From the NCBI RefSeq assembly GCF_000428885.1, contig NZ_AUAU01000022.1, positions 1 to 64,000 of the forward strand: a DNA stretch of 64,000 nt, given 5' to 3'. Origin of the DNA: Geothrix fermentans DSM 14018 (lineage in GTDB: Bacteria; Acidobacteriota; Holophagae; Holophagales; Holophagaceae). Both the position numbers and the translations under genes were made by a program. The notes beneath the pieces are model-generated. The model did not search any database. It was not told the DNA's origin and was given only the letters and a program-made list of their open reading frames with translations. Below are positions 18,011 through 26,351 of this stretch, in pieces. Each line of letters opens with the position of its first letter. Within the stretch, counting starts at the first letter, position 1.

Positions 18011-19534
18011 ATGATCCAAGGCCCCATCACCCTGCTCATCCTCGACGGCTTCGGCGACGGGCCGCGGAACGCATTCGACGCCACCTTCGTGGCGGCCATG
18101 CCGCGCTTCAACTCGCTGAGGAAGGCCTACGCCACCACCCAGCTCTTCACCAGCGGCGAGGCCGTGGGGCTGCCGGACGGCCAGTTCGGCAACTCCGAGG
18201 TGGGCCACATGAACCTGGGGGCCGGCCGCGTGGTGTGGCAGGAGCTGACCCGCATCGATGCGGCCATCCGGCGGGGCACCTTCCGGGAGAACGCCGCCAT
18301 GGGCGCCCTGCTGGCCGGGCTCAAGGCCTCCGGGAAGCGCCTCCACCTCATGGGCCTGGTGAGCGACGGCGGCGTCCACAGCCACCAGAACCATCTCGTG
18401 GCCCTGGCCCAGTGGGCCCAGGCCGCCGGCGTACCCACCACCATCCACGCCATCACGGACGGCCGCGACACGGGCCAGAAGAGCGCCGACGGCTACCTCC
18501 AGTGGCTGACCTTCCAGCTGCGGGACCTCCCCCTGGTGACCCTCGGCTCGGTGTGCGGGCGCTACACGGCCATGGACCGCGACAAGCGCTGGGAGCGCAC
18601 GGAGCAGGCCTGGAAGCTCTACGTGGACGGCGAGGCGCCCCAGACGGCGCCGGACGCCCTGGCCGCCATCGCGGCGGCCTACGGGCGCGGCGAGACGGAC
18701 GAGTTCGTGGCCCCCACGAAGCTCACGGCCTTCCATCCCATCGCCGATGGCGACGGCGTGCTGTGGTTCAACTTCCGCGCCGACCGGGCCAGGCAGATGT
18801 GCCACGCCCTGGTGCATCCCGGCTTCGCGGGATTCAAGCCCCGGCACCGCCCGGCCGTGAAGCTGGTCACCTTCACGGCCTATGACATGGAACTCGACCC
18901 CTACATCTCCGTCGCCTACCCGCCCCAGAGCCTGGACCACATTCTGGGCGAGCTCATCAGCGCCAAGGGCTGGAAGCAGTTCCGCACGGCGGAGACGGAG
19001 AAGTACGCCCATGTGACCTACTTCTTCAACGGCGGCCGGGAGGCCCCCTTCGAGGGCGAGGAACGGCGCCTGGTGCCCTCCCCCAAGGTGGCCACCTACG
19101 ACCTGCAGCCGGAGATGAGCCTGGCGGACGTGAGCCATGGGCTGGAGGCGGCCATCGGCTCCGGCCAGTACCGGTTCCTGGTGTGCAACCTGGCCAACCC
19201 CGACATGATCGGCCACACCGGCGACCTGAAGGCCGCCGTCACCGCCTGCGAGGCCGTGGACGCCGCCGTGGGCCGCATTGCGGACGCCACGCTGGCGGCG
19301 GGCGGGGCCCTCTTCATCACCGCGGACCACGGCAACTGCGAGTGCATGCGCGACGAGGGCGGCAATCCCCACACCTCGCACACCCTGAACCCGGTTCCGG
19401 CGGTCCTCGTGGCCCGGGGCTTCGAGGCCCGCCAGCTTCGCAGCGGCGGCGCACTCAGCGACGTGGCCCCCACCCTCCTGAAGCTGTTCGGCCTGCCCCA
19501 GCCCGAGGCCATGGACGGCAAGAGCCTGCTCTGA
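18011..19534 (+). CDS. gpmI: 2,3-bisphosphoglycerate-independent phosphoglycerate mutase
   Basis: This 507-residue two-metal enzyme interconverts 3- and 2-phosphoglycerate in glycolysis. The N-terminal metal site LLILDGFGDG is followed by the phospho-serine motif GQFGNSEVGHMNLGAGR. The phosphatase-insert pieces SDGGVHSH and TDGRDTGQKSA then appear, FNFRADRARQM, NLANPDMIGHTG, and the C-terminal metal ligands TADHGNCE and PHTSHT. Size is normal. It starts 7 bases after the ORF6N-like gene and is likely part of the same transcript from pyrR. Confidence 0.96.
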   Translation: MIQGPITLLILDGFGDGPRNAFDATFVAAMPRFNSLRKAYATTQLFTSGEAVGLPDGQFGNSEVGHMNLGAGRVVWQELTRIDAAIRRGTFRENAAMGALLAGLKASGKRLHLMGLVSDGGVHSHQNHLVALAQWAQAAGVPTTIHAITDGRDTGQKSADGYLQWLTFQLRDLPLVTLGSVCGRYTAMDRDKRWERTEQAWKLYVDGEAPQTAPDALAAIAAAYGRGETDEFVAPTKLTAFHPIADGDGVLWFNFRADRARQMCHALVHPGFAGFKPRHRPAVKLVTFTAYDMELDPYISVAYPPQSLDHILGELISAKGWKQFRTAETEKYAHVTYFFNGGREAPFEGEERRLVPSPKVATYDLQPEMSLADVSHGLEAAIGSGQYRFLVCNLANPDMIGHTGDLKAAVTACEAVDAAVGRIADATLAAGGALFITADHGNCECMRDEGGNPHTSHTLNPVPAVLVARGFEARQLRSGGALSDVAPTLLKLFGLPQPEAMDGKSLL

Positions 19535-19544
19535 GGAGGGCTCC

Positions 19545-21155
19545 GTGAGCCAGATGCCGCTCGCATCCGTCGCCACCCCGCGAATCGTCAAGGTCATCGG
19601 AGCGCTGCTGATCCTGCTGAACCTGGGGGTGGCGGTCGCGGTGGCTTGGAGCCTCGATGTCATCTACCGGCAGCACGTGAGGCGGGCCGAAATCGCCACC
19701 CAGAACCTGTCCGAGGCGCTGGAGGACAACGTCAGGGACACCATCCGGGGGATCGACCTCACCCTCCAGTCCCTCCAGGACGAGGCCGTCCACGACCCCC
19801 GGGGCCTGAGGCAGAGCGTCCTGACCCAGGCCTTCCAGCGGACCGGGAACCTGACCTCCCTCCAGGTGGCGGACCGGACGGGGCGAGTGATCTACGCGGT
19901 CCCCGGGGAACCCGCGGCGGCGGTGTCCAGCCAGGCCTTTTTCCGGCAGTTCCAGGAGACGGAACGGGATGACCTGTTCATCTCCAGCCCCGTCCCGGGC
20001 CCGGGCGGCACCTGGAACCTCATCCTGGCCCGGCGGATCCAGCGCGCCGGAGGCGGGTTCGCCGGCGCGGTCTACGCCCTGCTTCCCACGGAACAACTGG
20101 CCCGGACCATGTCCCGGCTGGATGTGGGCCGATGGGGTTCAGTGTCCCTGCGGGGGGCGGACCTGGGCCTGCTCGCCCGCTATCCCGACTTCGCAGGACG
20201 GTCCAGGCTGATCGGCGACACCCACGTGTCCGGCGCCTACCAGGTGGCGATCCGGTCCGGCCATGGCTCCGCCCAGTTCACGGAGACATCGGTCCTGGAC
20301 GGCATCCGGCGCACCTACACGCTGCGGAGGTCCGACTCTCCCGTGTTCTACATCCAGGTTGGCCTGGCCCAGCAGGAGTATCTCCAGGCCTGGCGCCACC
20401 AGGCCGCCCTGGCGGCCGGGGTGGTTCTGGGGCTGGTCGGCCTCACCCTGGCCCTGGGCTGGCAAGCGCGATCCTCCTGGATCCGCTATGAGAAGGACCA
20501 GGAGCGGCTGGCCACTCAGGAGGCCAAGTACCGGCTGCTGGCGGAGAATGCCACAGACGTCATCTGGTCCATGGATCCAGACGGCAACCTCACCTACGTG
20601 AGCCCCGCCATCCTCCAGCAGCGCGGATGGTCCCCCGAGGAGTTCATGGCCTCGAAGCCGGAGGTGCGGGCGGTCTCTGGGAAAGCTGGCGAATCGTTCC
20701 AGAAGCGCCTGGATGAAATCCGCCGGCTTCCTCCTGGGTCCCAGCCCGCCGAGGAGGACCTGCTCCAGACCACGGTGGCCCGCAAGGACGGGCTTGAGAT
20801 CCACGTGGAGATCCAATGCCGGGCGGTCTGGGGGGAGGACGGGTGCCTGCTCGGCTTCCAGGGCGTCACCCGGGACATCACCGCGCGCAAGCGGATGGAG
20901 GTGGAGCGCGAGAGGCTGATCCAGAGCCTGACCCAGGCCCTGGCCGACGTGAAGCAGCTCAGCGGCATGCTCCCCATTTGCGGCAACTGCAAAAAGGTGC
21001 GCGACGACCACGGCTACTGGAGCCAGATCGAGACCTACCTCTCCGAGCACACGGAGGCCACCTTCACCCACGGCGTCTGCCCCGACTGCGCCCAGAGGTT
21101 CCGGGAGGAGATCCAGGCCCGCCGCACTCAACGGACCGAGGGAGGTAGCGAGTGA
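19545..21155 (+). CDS. Membrane sensor with extracytoplasmic domain, PAS and Cys-rich tail, no kinase
   Basis: The 536-residue protein has TM1 at about residues 15-36 and a periplasmic sensor region (about 40-280) of the Cache-like type that begins with DTIRGIDLTLQSLQDE. TM2 follows at about 288-306 and a PAS/PAC module at about 325-455 (AENATDVIWSMDPDGNLTYVSPA, GFQGVTRDITARKRME). The last 60 residues carry LPICGNCKKVRDDHGYWSQIETYL and GVCPDC, a conserved four-cysteine tail seen at the ends of many PAS regulators. There is no kinase, GGDEF or methyl-accepting domain. The start is GTG 19545 behind GAGGAGGG. Confidence 0.8.
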   Translation: MSQMPLASVATPRIVKVIGALLILLNLGVAVAVAWSLDVIYRQHVRRAEIATQNLSEALEDNVRDTIRGIDLTLQSLQDEAVHDPRGLRQSVLTQAFQRTGNLTSLQVADRTGRVIYAVPGEPAAAVSSQAFFRQFQETERDDLFISSPVPGPGGTWNLILARRIQRAGGGFAGAVYALLPTEQLARTMSRLDVGRWGSVSLRGADLGLLARYPDFAGRSRLIGDTHVSGAYQVAIRSGHGSAQFTETSVLDGIRRTYTLRRSDSPVFYIQVGLAQQEYLQAWRHQAALAAGVVLGLVGLTLALGWQARSSWIRYEKDQERLATQEAKYRLLAENATDVIWSMDPDGNLTYVSPAILQQRGWSPEEFMASKPEVRAVSGKAGESFQKRLDEIRRLPPGSQPAEEDLLQTTVARKDGLEIHVEIQCRAVWGEDGCLLGFQGVTRDITARKRMEVERERLIQSLTQALADVKQLSGMLPICGNCKKVRDDHGYWSQIETYLSEHTEATFTHGVCPDCAQRFREEIQARRTQRTEGGSE

Positions 21156-21700
21156 AGATCGCCTTCATCGGCACCCACGGCGTGGGCAAGACCACCCTCT
21201 GCTATGAGCTGGCCGCGGCCCTCAAGCGGGAGGGCATCCATGTGGACATCGTGAAGGAGGTGGCGCGGCTCTCGCCCCTGCCCATCAACCAGAAGACCTC
21301 CCTGGAAGCCCAGACCTGGATCTTCTTCACGCAGATGGCGGAGGAGATCCGCTCCGGCAGCCAGCATGACGTGGTGGTGTGCGACCGCAGCGTGCTGGAC
21401 AACTACGCCTACCTGATGCTGGCCTTCGGCCGCCAGCTGCCCATCGAGCGCTTCATGCACCACTGGATGAAGGGCTACGACCTGCTCTTCAAGGTGCCCT
21501 TCTCCGGCCACCTGGCGGCGGACGGCGTGCGGGACACGGACACCTTCTTCGCCGAGTCCATCGACCGGCTGGTGGATCAGCTCCTGGCGGAGCGCGCCAT
21601 CCCCCACGAACGGCTGGATCCCGGGGACCGCCCTGGCTGGATCCGCCGGGTGAAGGAGGTGGTCCTCCACCACCCCAAGGCCCAGAAGCGTTTGTTATAG
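21152..21700 (+). CDS. P-loop nucleotide kinase-like ATPase (NadR/AAA_28 type)
   Basis: The 182-residue protein starts with IAFIGTHGVGKTTLCYELA (Walker A) and contains VVVCDRSVLDNYAY, the Asp-Arg-Ser motif of NadR-type and thymidylate-kinase-like P-loop proteins. A lid-like segment with DTDTFFAESIDRLVDQLL follows. Members of AAA_28 phosphorylate small nucleoside-type substrates or act as regulators, and the substrate here is unknown. GTG 21152 overlaps the previous stop (GTGA), indicating coupling to the PAS sensor. It closes the rightward gene run from pyrR. Confidence 0.78.
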   Translation: MKIAFIGTHGVGKTTLCYELAAALKREGIHVDIVKEVARLSPLPINQKTSLEAQTWIFFTQMAEEIRSGSQHDVVVCDRSVLDNYAYLMLAFGRQLPIERFMHHWMKGYDLLFKVPFSGHLAADGVRDTDTFFAESIDRLVDQLLAERAIPHERLDPGDRPGWIRRVKEVVLHHPKAQKRLL

Positions 21701-21788
21701 ACCATTTGGTCATTTGTGATCCAGATCGCCCCCATTGGGCTGGAGCGGTCCTGACTCTCGGTAGATCATCCAGGGTCGGGAGGCGTCC

Positions 21789-23534
21789 ATGGCCCTGAAT
21801 GACACCCAGCTCGTGCGCGGCGGCAGCTTCATGTTCCACCCCGCGGGCACCCTGCCCCAGTTCACGCCCGAGGAGAGCAGCGAGGAGGCATTGGCCATCG
21901 CGGAAGCCGCCCGCGACTTCGTGGCCGGTGAGGTCATGCCCCGGGACGAGGAGATCGACCACCTCGATCTGGAGCTGAACCGCGAGCTGCTGCGGAAGGC
22001 CGGCGAGCTGGGCATCCTGGGCATCGAGATCCCCGAGGCCTACGGCGGCCTGGACCTGGAGAAGAAGACGGCCCTGCTGGTGCTGGAGGAGATGGCCAAG
22101 CAGGCGAGCTTCTCCACCAGCTACGGCGCCCACACCAGCATCGGCACCCTGCCCATCGTCTACTTCGGGAACCACGCGCAGAAGGCGAAGTACCTGCCCC
22201 TGCTGGCCAGCGGCGAGTGGGTGGCGGCCTACGCGCTGACCGAGGCGGGCAGCGGCTCCGATGCCCTGGGCGCGAAGACCACCGCCGTGCTGGAGGACGG
22301 CCACTGGGTGCTGAACGGCACCAAGGCCTGGATCACCAATGCCGGCTTCGCCGATGTCTTCGTGGTGTTCGCCAAGATCAACGGCACCCACCTCAGCGCC
22401 TTCATCGTCGAGAAGACGGATCCCGGCGTGAGCACCGGGGCTGAGGAGAAGAAGCTCGGCATCAAGGGCAGCTCCACCCGCACCGTCATCCTCGACAACT
22501 GCCGCATCCCCGAAGACCGGCTGCTGGGCGGCAAGGGCAAGGGCGCGCGCATCGCCTTCGGCATCCTCAACGTGGGCCGCTTCAAGCTGGGCGCCAGCTC
22601 CGCCGGGGCGGGCAAGCGCGTGCTGGAGTACACGCTGAAATACGCCGGGGAGCGCACCCAGTTCGGGAAGCCCCTCACCGCCTTCGGCCTCATCCAGCAG
22701 AAGCTGGCCAGCATGGCCGTGCGGATCTTCGTGGGCGAGAGCATGAACTTCCGCACCATCGGCTACCTGGACGAGGCCCTGGCCCACACCAGCTGGGAGA
22801 GCGAGACCGGCGGCGCCGACAAGATGAAGGCCATCGAGGAGTACTCGACCGAAGCCTCCATGGCCAAGGTCTGGGGCAGCGAGGCCCTCTTCGCCACCGC
22901 CGACGACGCCCTGCAGACCTTCGGCGGCGCGGGCTTCAGCGCCGAGTACCCCGCCGAGAAGATCTACCGGGACTGCCGCATCAACCGCATCTTCGAAGGC
23001 ACCAACGAGATCAACCGCCTCCTCATCGCCCAGACCTTCCTCAAGCGGTGCAGCGGCACGGACGGCCTGCCCCTGGCCGAAGCCGGCTCGGCGCCCCTCC
23101 AGGTGCCGGAGGACGGGCTGCTGGGTACCGTGGCCCTGGCCAAGGCCCGGGCCCTGAAGGTGATCGCCCGGGCCCAGGCGGAGCAGGGACCGAAGATCCT
23201 GGACAACCAGGAGGCCGCGGCCCACATCAGCAACCTGCTGCTGGAACTCTATGCCATGGAGTCCGCCGCGGTCCGCGCCGGCAAGATGCTGGCCTCCGGC
23301 CACCGCTGGGCCGCCCTGGCCCGCGACATGGCCGAGGTCTACACCCAGGAGGCCTGGAACCGCGTGCAGTCCGAGGCCCGCATGCTGGCCGGCGAGCTGG
23401 CCTCCGGCGAGGCCCTGGACGCCCTCATGGCGGAGCTGCTCGCCATGCACGCCCCGGCGCCGGCGCCGCTCTCCACCCTGCGCAACCGCATCGCCCTGGC
23501 CCTCATGGAGCAGGGGCGCTACCCGATCGGCTAA
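21789..23534 (+). CDS. Acyl-CoA dehydrogenase, FadE (Bacillus-type) long form
   Basis: This 581-residue flavoenzyme catalyses the first oxidation of fatty-acid beta-oxidation. The N-terminal helical domain is followed by the FAD/substrate middle domain (YALTEAGSGSDALGAKT, WITNAGFADVFVVFAKI) and the C-terminal catalytic domain, where IFEGTNEINRLL places the catalytic Glu at about residue 403. An extra C-terminal region of about 150 residues makes it the ~590-residue type represented by Bacillus FadE. It is a close paralogue of the gene at 24.5 kb. Pro/Ala-rich APAPAPLS near the end is unique to this copy. Confidence 0.92.
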   Translation: MALNDTQLVRGGSFMFHPAGTLPQFTPEESSEEALAIAEAARDFVAGEVMPRDEEIDHLDLELNRELLRKAGELGILGIEIPEAYGGLDLEKKTALLVLEEMAKQASFSTSYGAHTSIGTLPIVYFGNHAQKAKYLPLLASGEWVAAYALTEAGSGSDALGAKTTAVLEDGHWVLNGTKAWITNAGFADVFVVFAKINGTHLSAFIVEKTDPGVSTGAEEKKLGIKGSSTRTVILDNCRIPEDRLLGGKGKGARIAFGILNVGRFKLGASSAGAGKRVLEYTLKYAGERTQFGKPLTAFGLIQQKLASMAVRIFVGESMNFRTIGYLDEALAHTSWESETGGADKMKAIEEYSTEASMAKVWGSEALFATADDALQTFGGAGFSAEYPAEKIYRDCRINRIFEGTNEINRLLIAQTFLKRCSGTDGLPLAEAGSAPLQVPEDGLLGTVALAKARALKVIARAQAEQGPKILDNQEAAAHISNLLLELYAMESAAVRAGKMLASGHRWAALARDMAEVYTQEAWNRVQSEARMLAGELASGEALDALMAELLAMHAPAPAPLSTLRNRIALALMEQGRYPIG

Positions 23535-23535
23535 A

Positions 23536-23643
23536 GATTCACCACGGAGGCACGGAGTTCACTGAGAAGAACACGGAGAAAGCACTGAAATCGCATCTCC
23601 GTGTTCTTCTCCTCCGTGTTCTCAGTGTCTCCGTGGTGGATCC
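23536..23643. repeat. Palindromic repeat element (CACGGAG type)
   Basis: The left arm GATTCACCACGGAGGCACGG (from 23536) contains 8-bp CACGGAGG/T units, followed by CACTGAG and AACACGGAG. The right arm CGTGTTCTTCTCCTCCGTG to TCTCCGTGGTGGATCC is its complement. The whole folds into one long hairpin between the convergent acyl-CoA dehydrogenase and menG genes. Confidence 0.8.
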
Positions 23644-23663
23644 CTCGCGCCGGGGATTCTCTC

Positions 23664-24356
23664 CTACCGGACGCCCGTGTGCAGGGCCACGATGCCGCCT
23701 GTGAGGTTGGTCCAGCCGACCTCGCGGAAGCCCGCGTCGGTGAGCTCGGCGGCCAGGGCCCGCTGGTCCGGGAAGCCGCGGATGCTCTCGGGCAGGTAGG
23801 TGTAGGCGGAGGCGTCGCCGCTGATCCGGGCGCCGATGCGGGGCAGCACGCGCAGGCTGTACCAGTCGTAGAGCGCCTTCAGTCCCGGCAGCACCGGAGT
23901 GCTGAACTCCAGGATGGTGAGCTGGCCGCCGGGCCTCAGCACCCGCAGGAACTCGGCGTAGGCCAGGGGCCGCGCCTCCACATTGCGGATGCCGTAGCAG
24001 ATGGTGATGCCGTCGAAGCTGGCGTCCCGGAAGGGCAGCCGCTGGGCGTCCGCGTCGCTGGAGGCCCAGATCCGGTCCGCCAGGCCCTTGCGCTGGAACT
24101 TGGCGGGCCCCAGCCGCAGCATGGCGTGGGTGAAGTCCGTGCTCACCACCTGGGCGCCGCGCCGGGCCAGGGCCACGCTGGAGTCCCCCGTGCCCGCAGC
24201 CACATCGAGGAAGCGCTTCCCCGGCGCGGCGCCGGAGCGCCGGGCCATGCGCCACCACCACCAGAAGTCCACGCCGCCGGACAGCACATGGTTCAGGAGG
24301 TCGTACTTCCCGGCGATGGCCGAAAACATCTGCTGCACTTGAGGGCCTTCCGGCAT
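23664..24356 (-). CDS. menG: Demethylmenaquinone/ubiquinone C-methyltransferase (MenG/UbiE)
   Basis: The 230-residue SAM methyltransferase has VQQMFSAIAGKYDLLNHVLS (family N-terminal signature), FLDVAAGTGDSSVALARRGA (motif I), DFTHAMLRLG, DGITICYGIRNVEARPLAYAEFLRVLRPGGQL (the IRN signature region) and TYLPESIRGFPDQRAL. It performs the last step of menaquinone (and, where present, ubiquinone) synthesis. An anaerobic respirer of this group would use menaquinone, hence menG. It is convergent with one acyl-CoA dehydrogenase and divergent from the other. Confidence 0.93.
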   Translation of the reverse strand: MPEGPQVQQMFSAIAGKYDLLNHVLSGGVDFWWWWRMARRSGAAPGKRFLDVAAGTGDSSVALARRGAQVVSTDFTHAMLRLGPAKFQRKGLADRIWASSDADAQRLPFRDASFDGITICYGIRNVEARPLAYAEFLRVLRPGGQLTILEFSTPVLPGLKALYDWYSLRVLPRIGARISGDASAYTYLPESIRGFPDQRALAAELTDAGFREVGWTNLTGGIVALHTGVR

Positions 24357-24492
24357 CCAACCTCCTGGGGCCCTTCCATTGAACCAGAGAGGAGGCCTAC
24401 CTGAGGTATCCCCGGCATTGACCAGAGGTAGAGGCTAGCCAAGAGCCCTGTGGGCCCCCATCGTGGTCCCTACCCCAATCTGGAGGACAGAG

Positions 24493-26277
24493 ATGAGCAC
24501 CGCCGCTGCAGAGCAGGTCAAGGGAGGCAGTTTCCTGCTGACCCCCATCGGGGCCATGCCCCAGTTCACCGCCGAGGAGTTCGGCGACGACGCCAAGGAG
24601 TTCGCCCGGGCCGCCCGGGACTTCATCGAGGGCGAGGTCATCCCCCGCGACGAGGAGATCGACAAGCTCGACCTGCCCCTCACCATCGAGCTCATGAAGA
24701 AGGCCGGCGAGCTGGGCCTGCTGGGCCTCGAGATCCCCGAGGCCTACGAGGGCATGGACGTGGACAAGCGCACCGCCATGCTCGTGCTCGAGGAGATGAG
24801 CAAGCAGGGCAGCTTCGCCGTGAGCTACAGCGCCAACACCGGCATCGGCACCCTGCCCATCGTCTATTTCGGCACCGAGGCCCAGAAGAAGGCCTACCTG
24901 CCCAAGCTCGCCACCGGCGAGTGGCTGGCCGCCTACGCGCTGACCGAGGCGGGCAGCGGGTCCGACGCGCTCGGCGCGAAGGCCACGGCCGTGATGGACG
25001 GCGACCACTGGGTGCTGAACGGCACCAAGATGTGGATCACCAACGCCGGCTTCGCCGATGTCTTCGTGATCTTCGCCAAGGTGGACGGCAAGGACTTCAG
25101 CGCCTTCATCGTCGAGAAGACCGACCCCGGCGTGAGCACCGGCGCCGAAGAGAAGAAGATGGGCATCAAGGGCAGCTCCACCCGCACCGTCATCCTGGAG
25201 AACTGCCGCATCCCCAAGGACCGCCTGCTGGGCGAGATCGGCAAGGGGCACAAGATCGCCTTCGGCATCCTGAACATCGGCCGCTTCAAGCTGGGCGTGG
25301 GCAGCCAGGGCGGCATGAAGCGCATTCTGGAATACACCATCAAGTACACCGGCGAGCGTCAGCAGTTCGGCAAGCCCATCAACAGCTTCGGGCTCATCCA
25401 GCAGAAGCTCGCCGACATGGCCACCAAGATCTTCGTGGCCGAGGCCCTGAACTTCCGCACCATCGGCTACCTGGATGACGCCCTCCACGCCACCAGCTGG
25501 GACAGCCCCACCGCCGGCGCCGACAAGATGGCCGCCATCGACGAGTACGCCATCGAGTGCAGCATCTCCAAGGTGTGGGCCAGCGAGGCCCTGTTCAGCG
25601 TGGCGGACGAGGCCGTGCAGGCCTTCGGCGGCTACGGCTTCAGCGCCGAGTACCCGGCCGAGAAGGCCCAGCGGGACTGCCGCATCAACCGCATCTTCGA
25701 GGGCACCAACGAGATCAACCGCCTGCTCATCGCGGGCACGCTGCTGAAGCGCGCCATGAAGGGCGAGCTGCCCCTCATGCAGTTCGGCCAGCAGGTGGCC
25801 AAGGAGATCTCCAACCCGATCAAGGCCGAGAGCTTCACGGGCCCCCTGGCCCGCCTCAAGCACGGCGTGGAGCTGAGCAAGCGCCAGTGCATGCTGGCTG
25901 CGGGTCTGGCGGTGCAGGTGCTGGGCCAGAAGCTCATCGACAACCAGGAGGTCATGGCCCGCATGAGCAACATGCTCATGGAGATCTACGCCATGGAGAG
26001 CGCCGTGGTGCGCGCCGAGCGCATGGTGGAGTCCGGCCACCGCTGGGCCCAGATCGCCCGCGACATGACCGAGCTCTACGTGAACGAGAGCTGGCACAAG
26101 GTCCACGGCGACGCCCGCATGCTCTGCGCGGACGTGGTCGAAGGCGAGGCCCTGCGCCACGCCCTGGCCGGCGTGAAGGCCTTCACCGAGTTCCACCCCA
26201 CCAGCAGCGCCCGCCTGCGGGGCCGCATCGCCAGCGAGCTCATCCAGAAGGGGTACTACCCGGTCGAAGTGTTCTGA
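24493..26277 (+). CDS. Acyl-CoA dehydrogenase, FadE (Bacillus-type) long form, second copy
   Basis: The 594-residue paralogue of the 21.8-kb gene begins VKGGSFLLTPIGAMPQFTAEEF, the start typical of Bacillus-type FadE. It carries YALTEAGSGSDALGAKA, WITNAGFADVFVIFAKV, KGSSTRTVILENCRIP and the catalytic-Glu motif IFEGTNEINRLL. The extra C-terminal helical domain is complete and ends ELIQKGYYPVEVF. GGAGG at 24482-24486 precedes ATG 24493. The ATG at 24463 would add an unrelated leader. A strong terminator follows. Confidence 0.93.
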   Translation: MSTAAAEQVKGGSFLLTPIGAMPQFTAEEFGDDAKEFARAARDFIEGEVIPRDEEIDKLDLPLTIELMKKAGELGLLGLEIPEAYEGMDVDKRTAMLVLEEMSKQGSFAVSYSANTGIGTLPIVYFGTEAQKKAYLPKLATGEWLAAYALTEAGSGSDALGAKATAVMDGDHWVLNGTKMWITNAGFADVFVIFAKVDGKDFSAFIVEKTDPGVSTGAEEKKMGIKGSSTRTVILENCRIPKDRLLGEIGKGHKIAFGILNIGRFKLGVGSQGGMKRILEYTIKYTGERQQFGKPINSFGLIQQKLADMATKIFVAEALNFRTIGYLDDALHATSWDSPTAGADKMAAIDEYAIECSISKVWASEALFSVADEAVQAFGGYGFSAEYPAEKAQRDCRINRIFEGTNEINRLLIAGTLLKRAMKGELPLMQFGQQVAKEISNPIKAESFTGPLARLKHGVELSKRQCMLAAGLAVQVLGQKLIDNQEVMARMSNMLMEIYAMESAVVRAERMVESGHRWAQIARDMTELYVNESWHKVHGDARMLCADVVEGEALRHALAGVKAFTEFHPTSSARLRGRIASELIQKGYYPVEVF

Positions 26278-26310
26278 ACCTGGGCGCCGCCGCGGCGCGG
26301 CGGCGTATGG

Positions 26311-26336
26311 AAAGGGGCCCCGCGGGGCCCCTTTTT
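26311..26336 (+). terminator. Rho-independent terminator
   Basis: AAGGGGCCCCGCGGGGCCCCTTTTT forms a GGGGCCCC/GGGGCCCC stem with a short loop and a T-run, about 35 bases after the acyl-CoA dehydrogenase stop. A preceding GCCGCCGCGGCGCGGCGGC hairpin (26286-26304) adds a second stem. Confidence 0.85.
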
Positions 26337-26351
26337 CGTTCCAGGTTTGAT

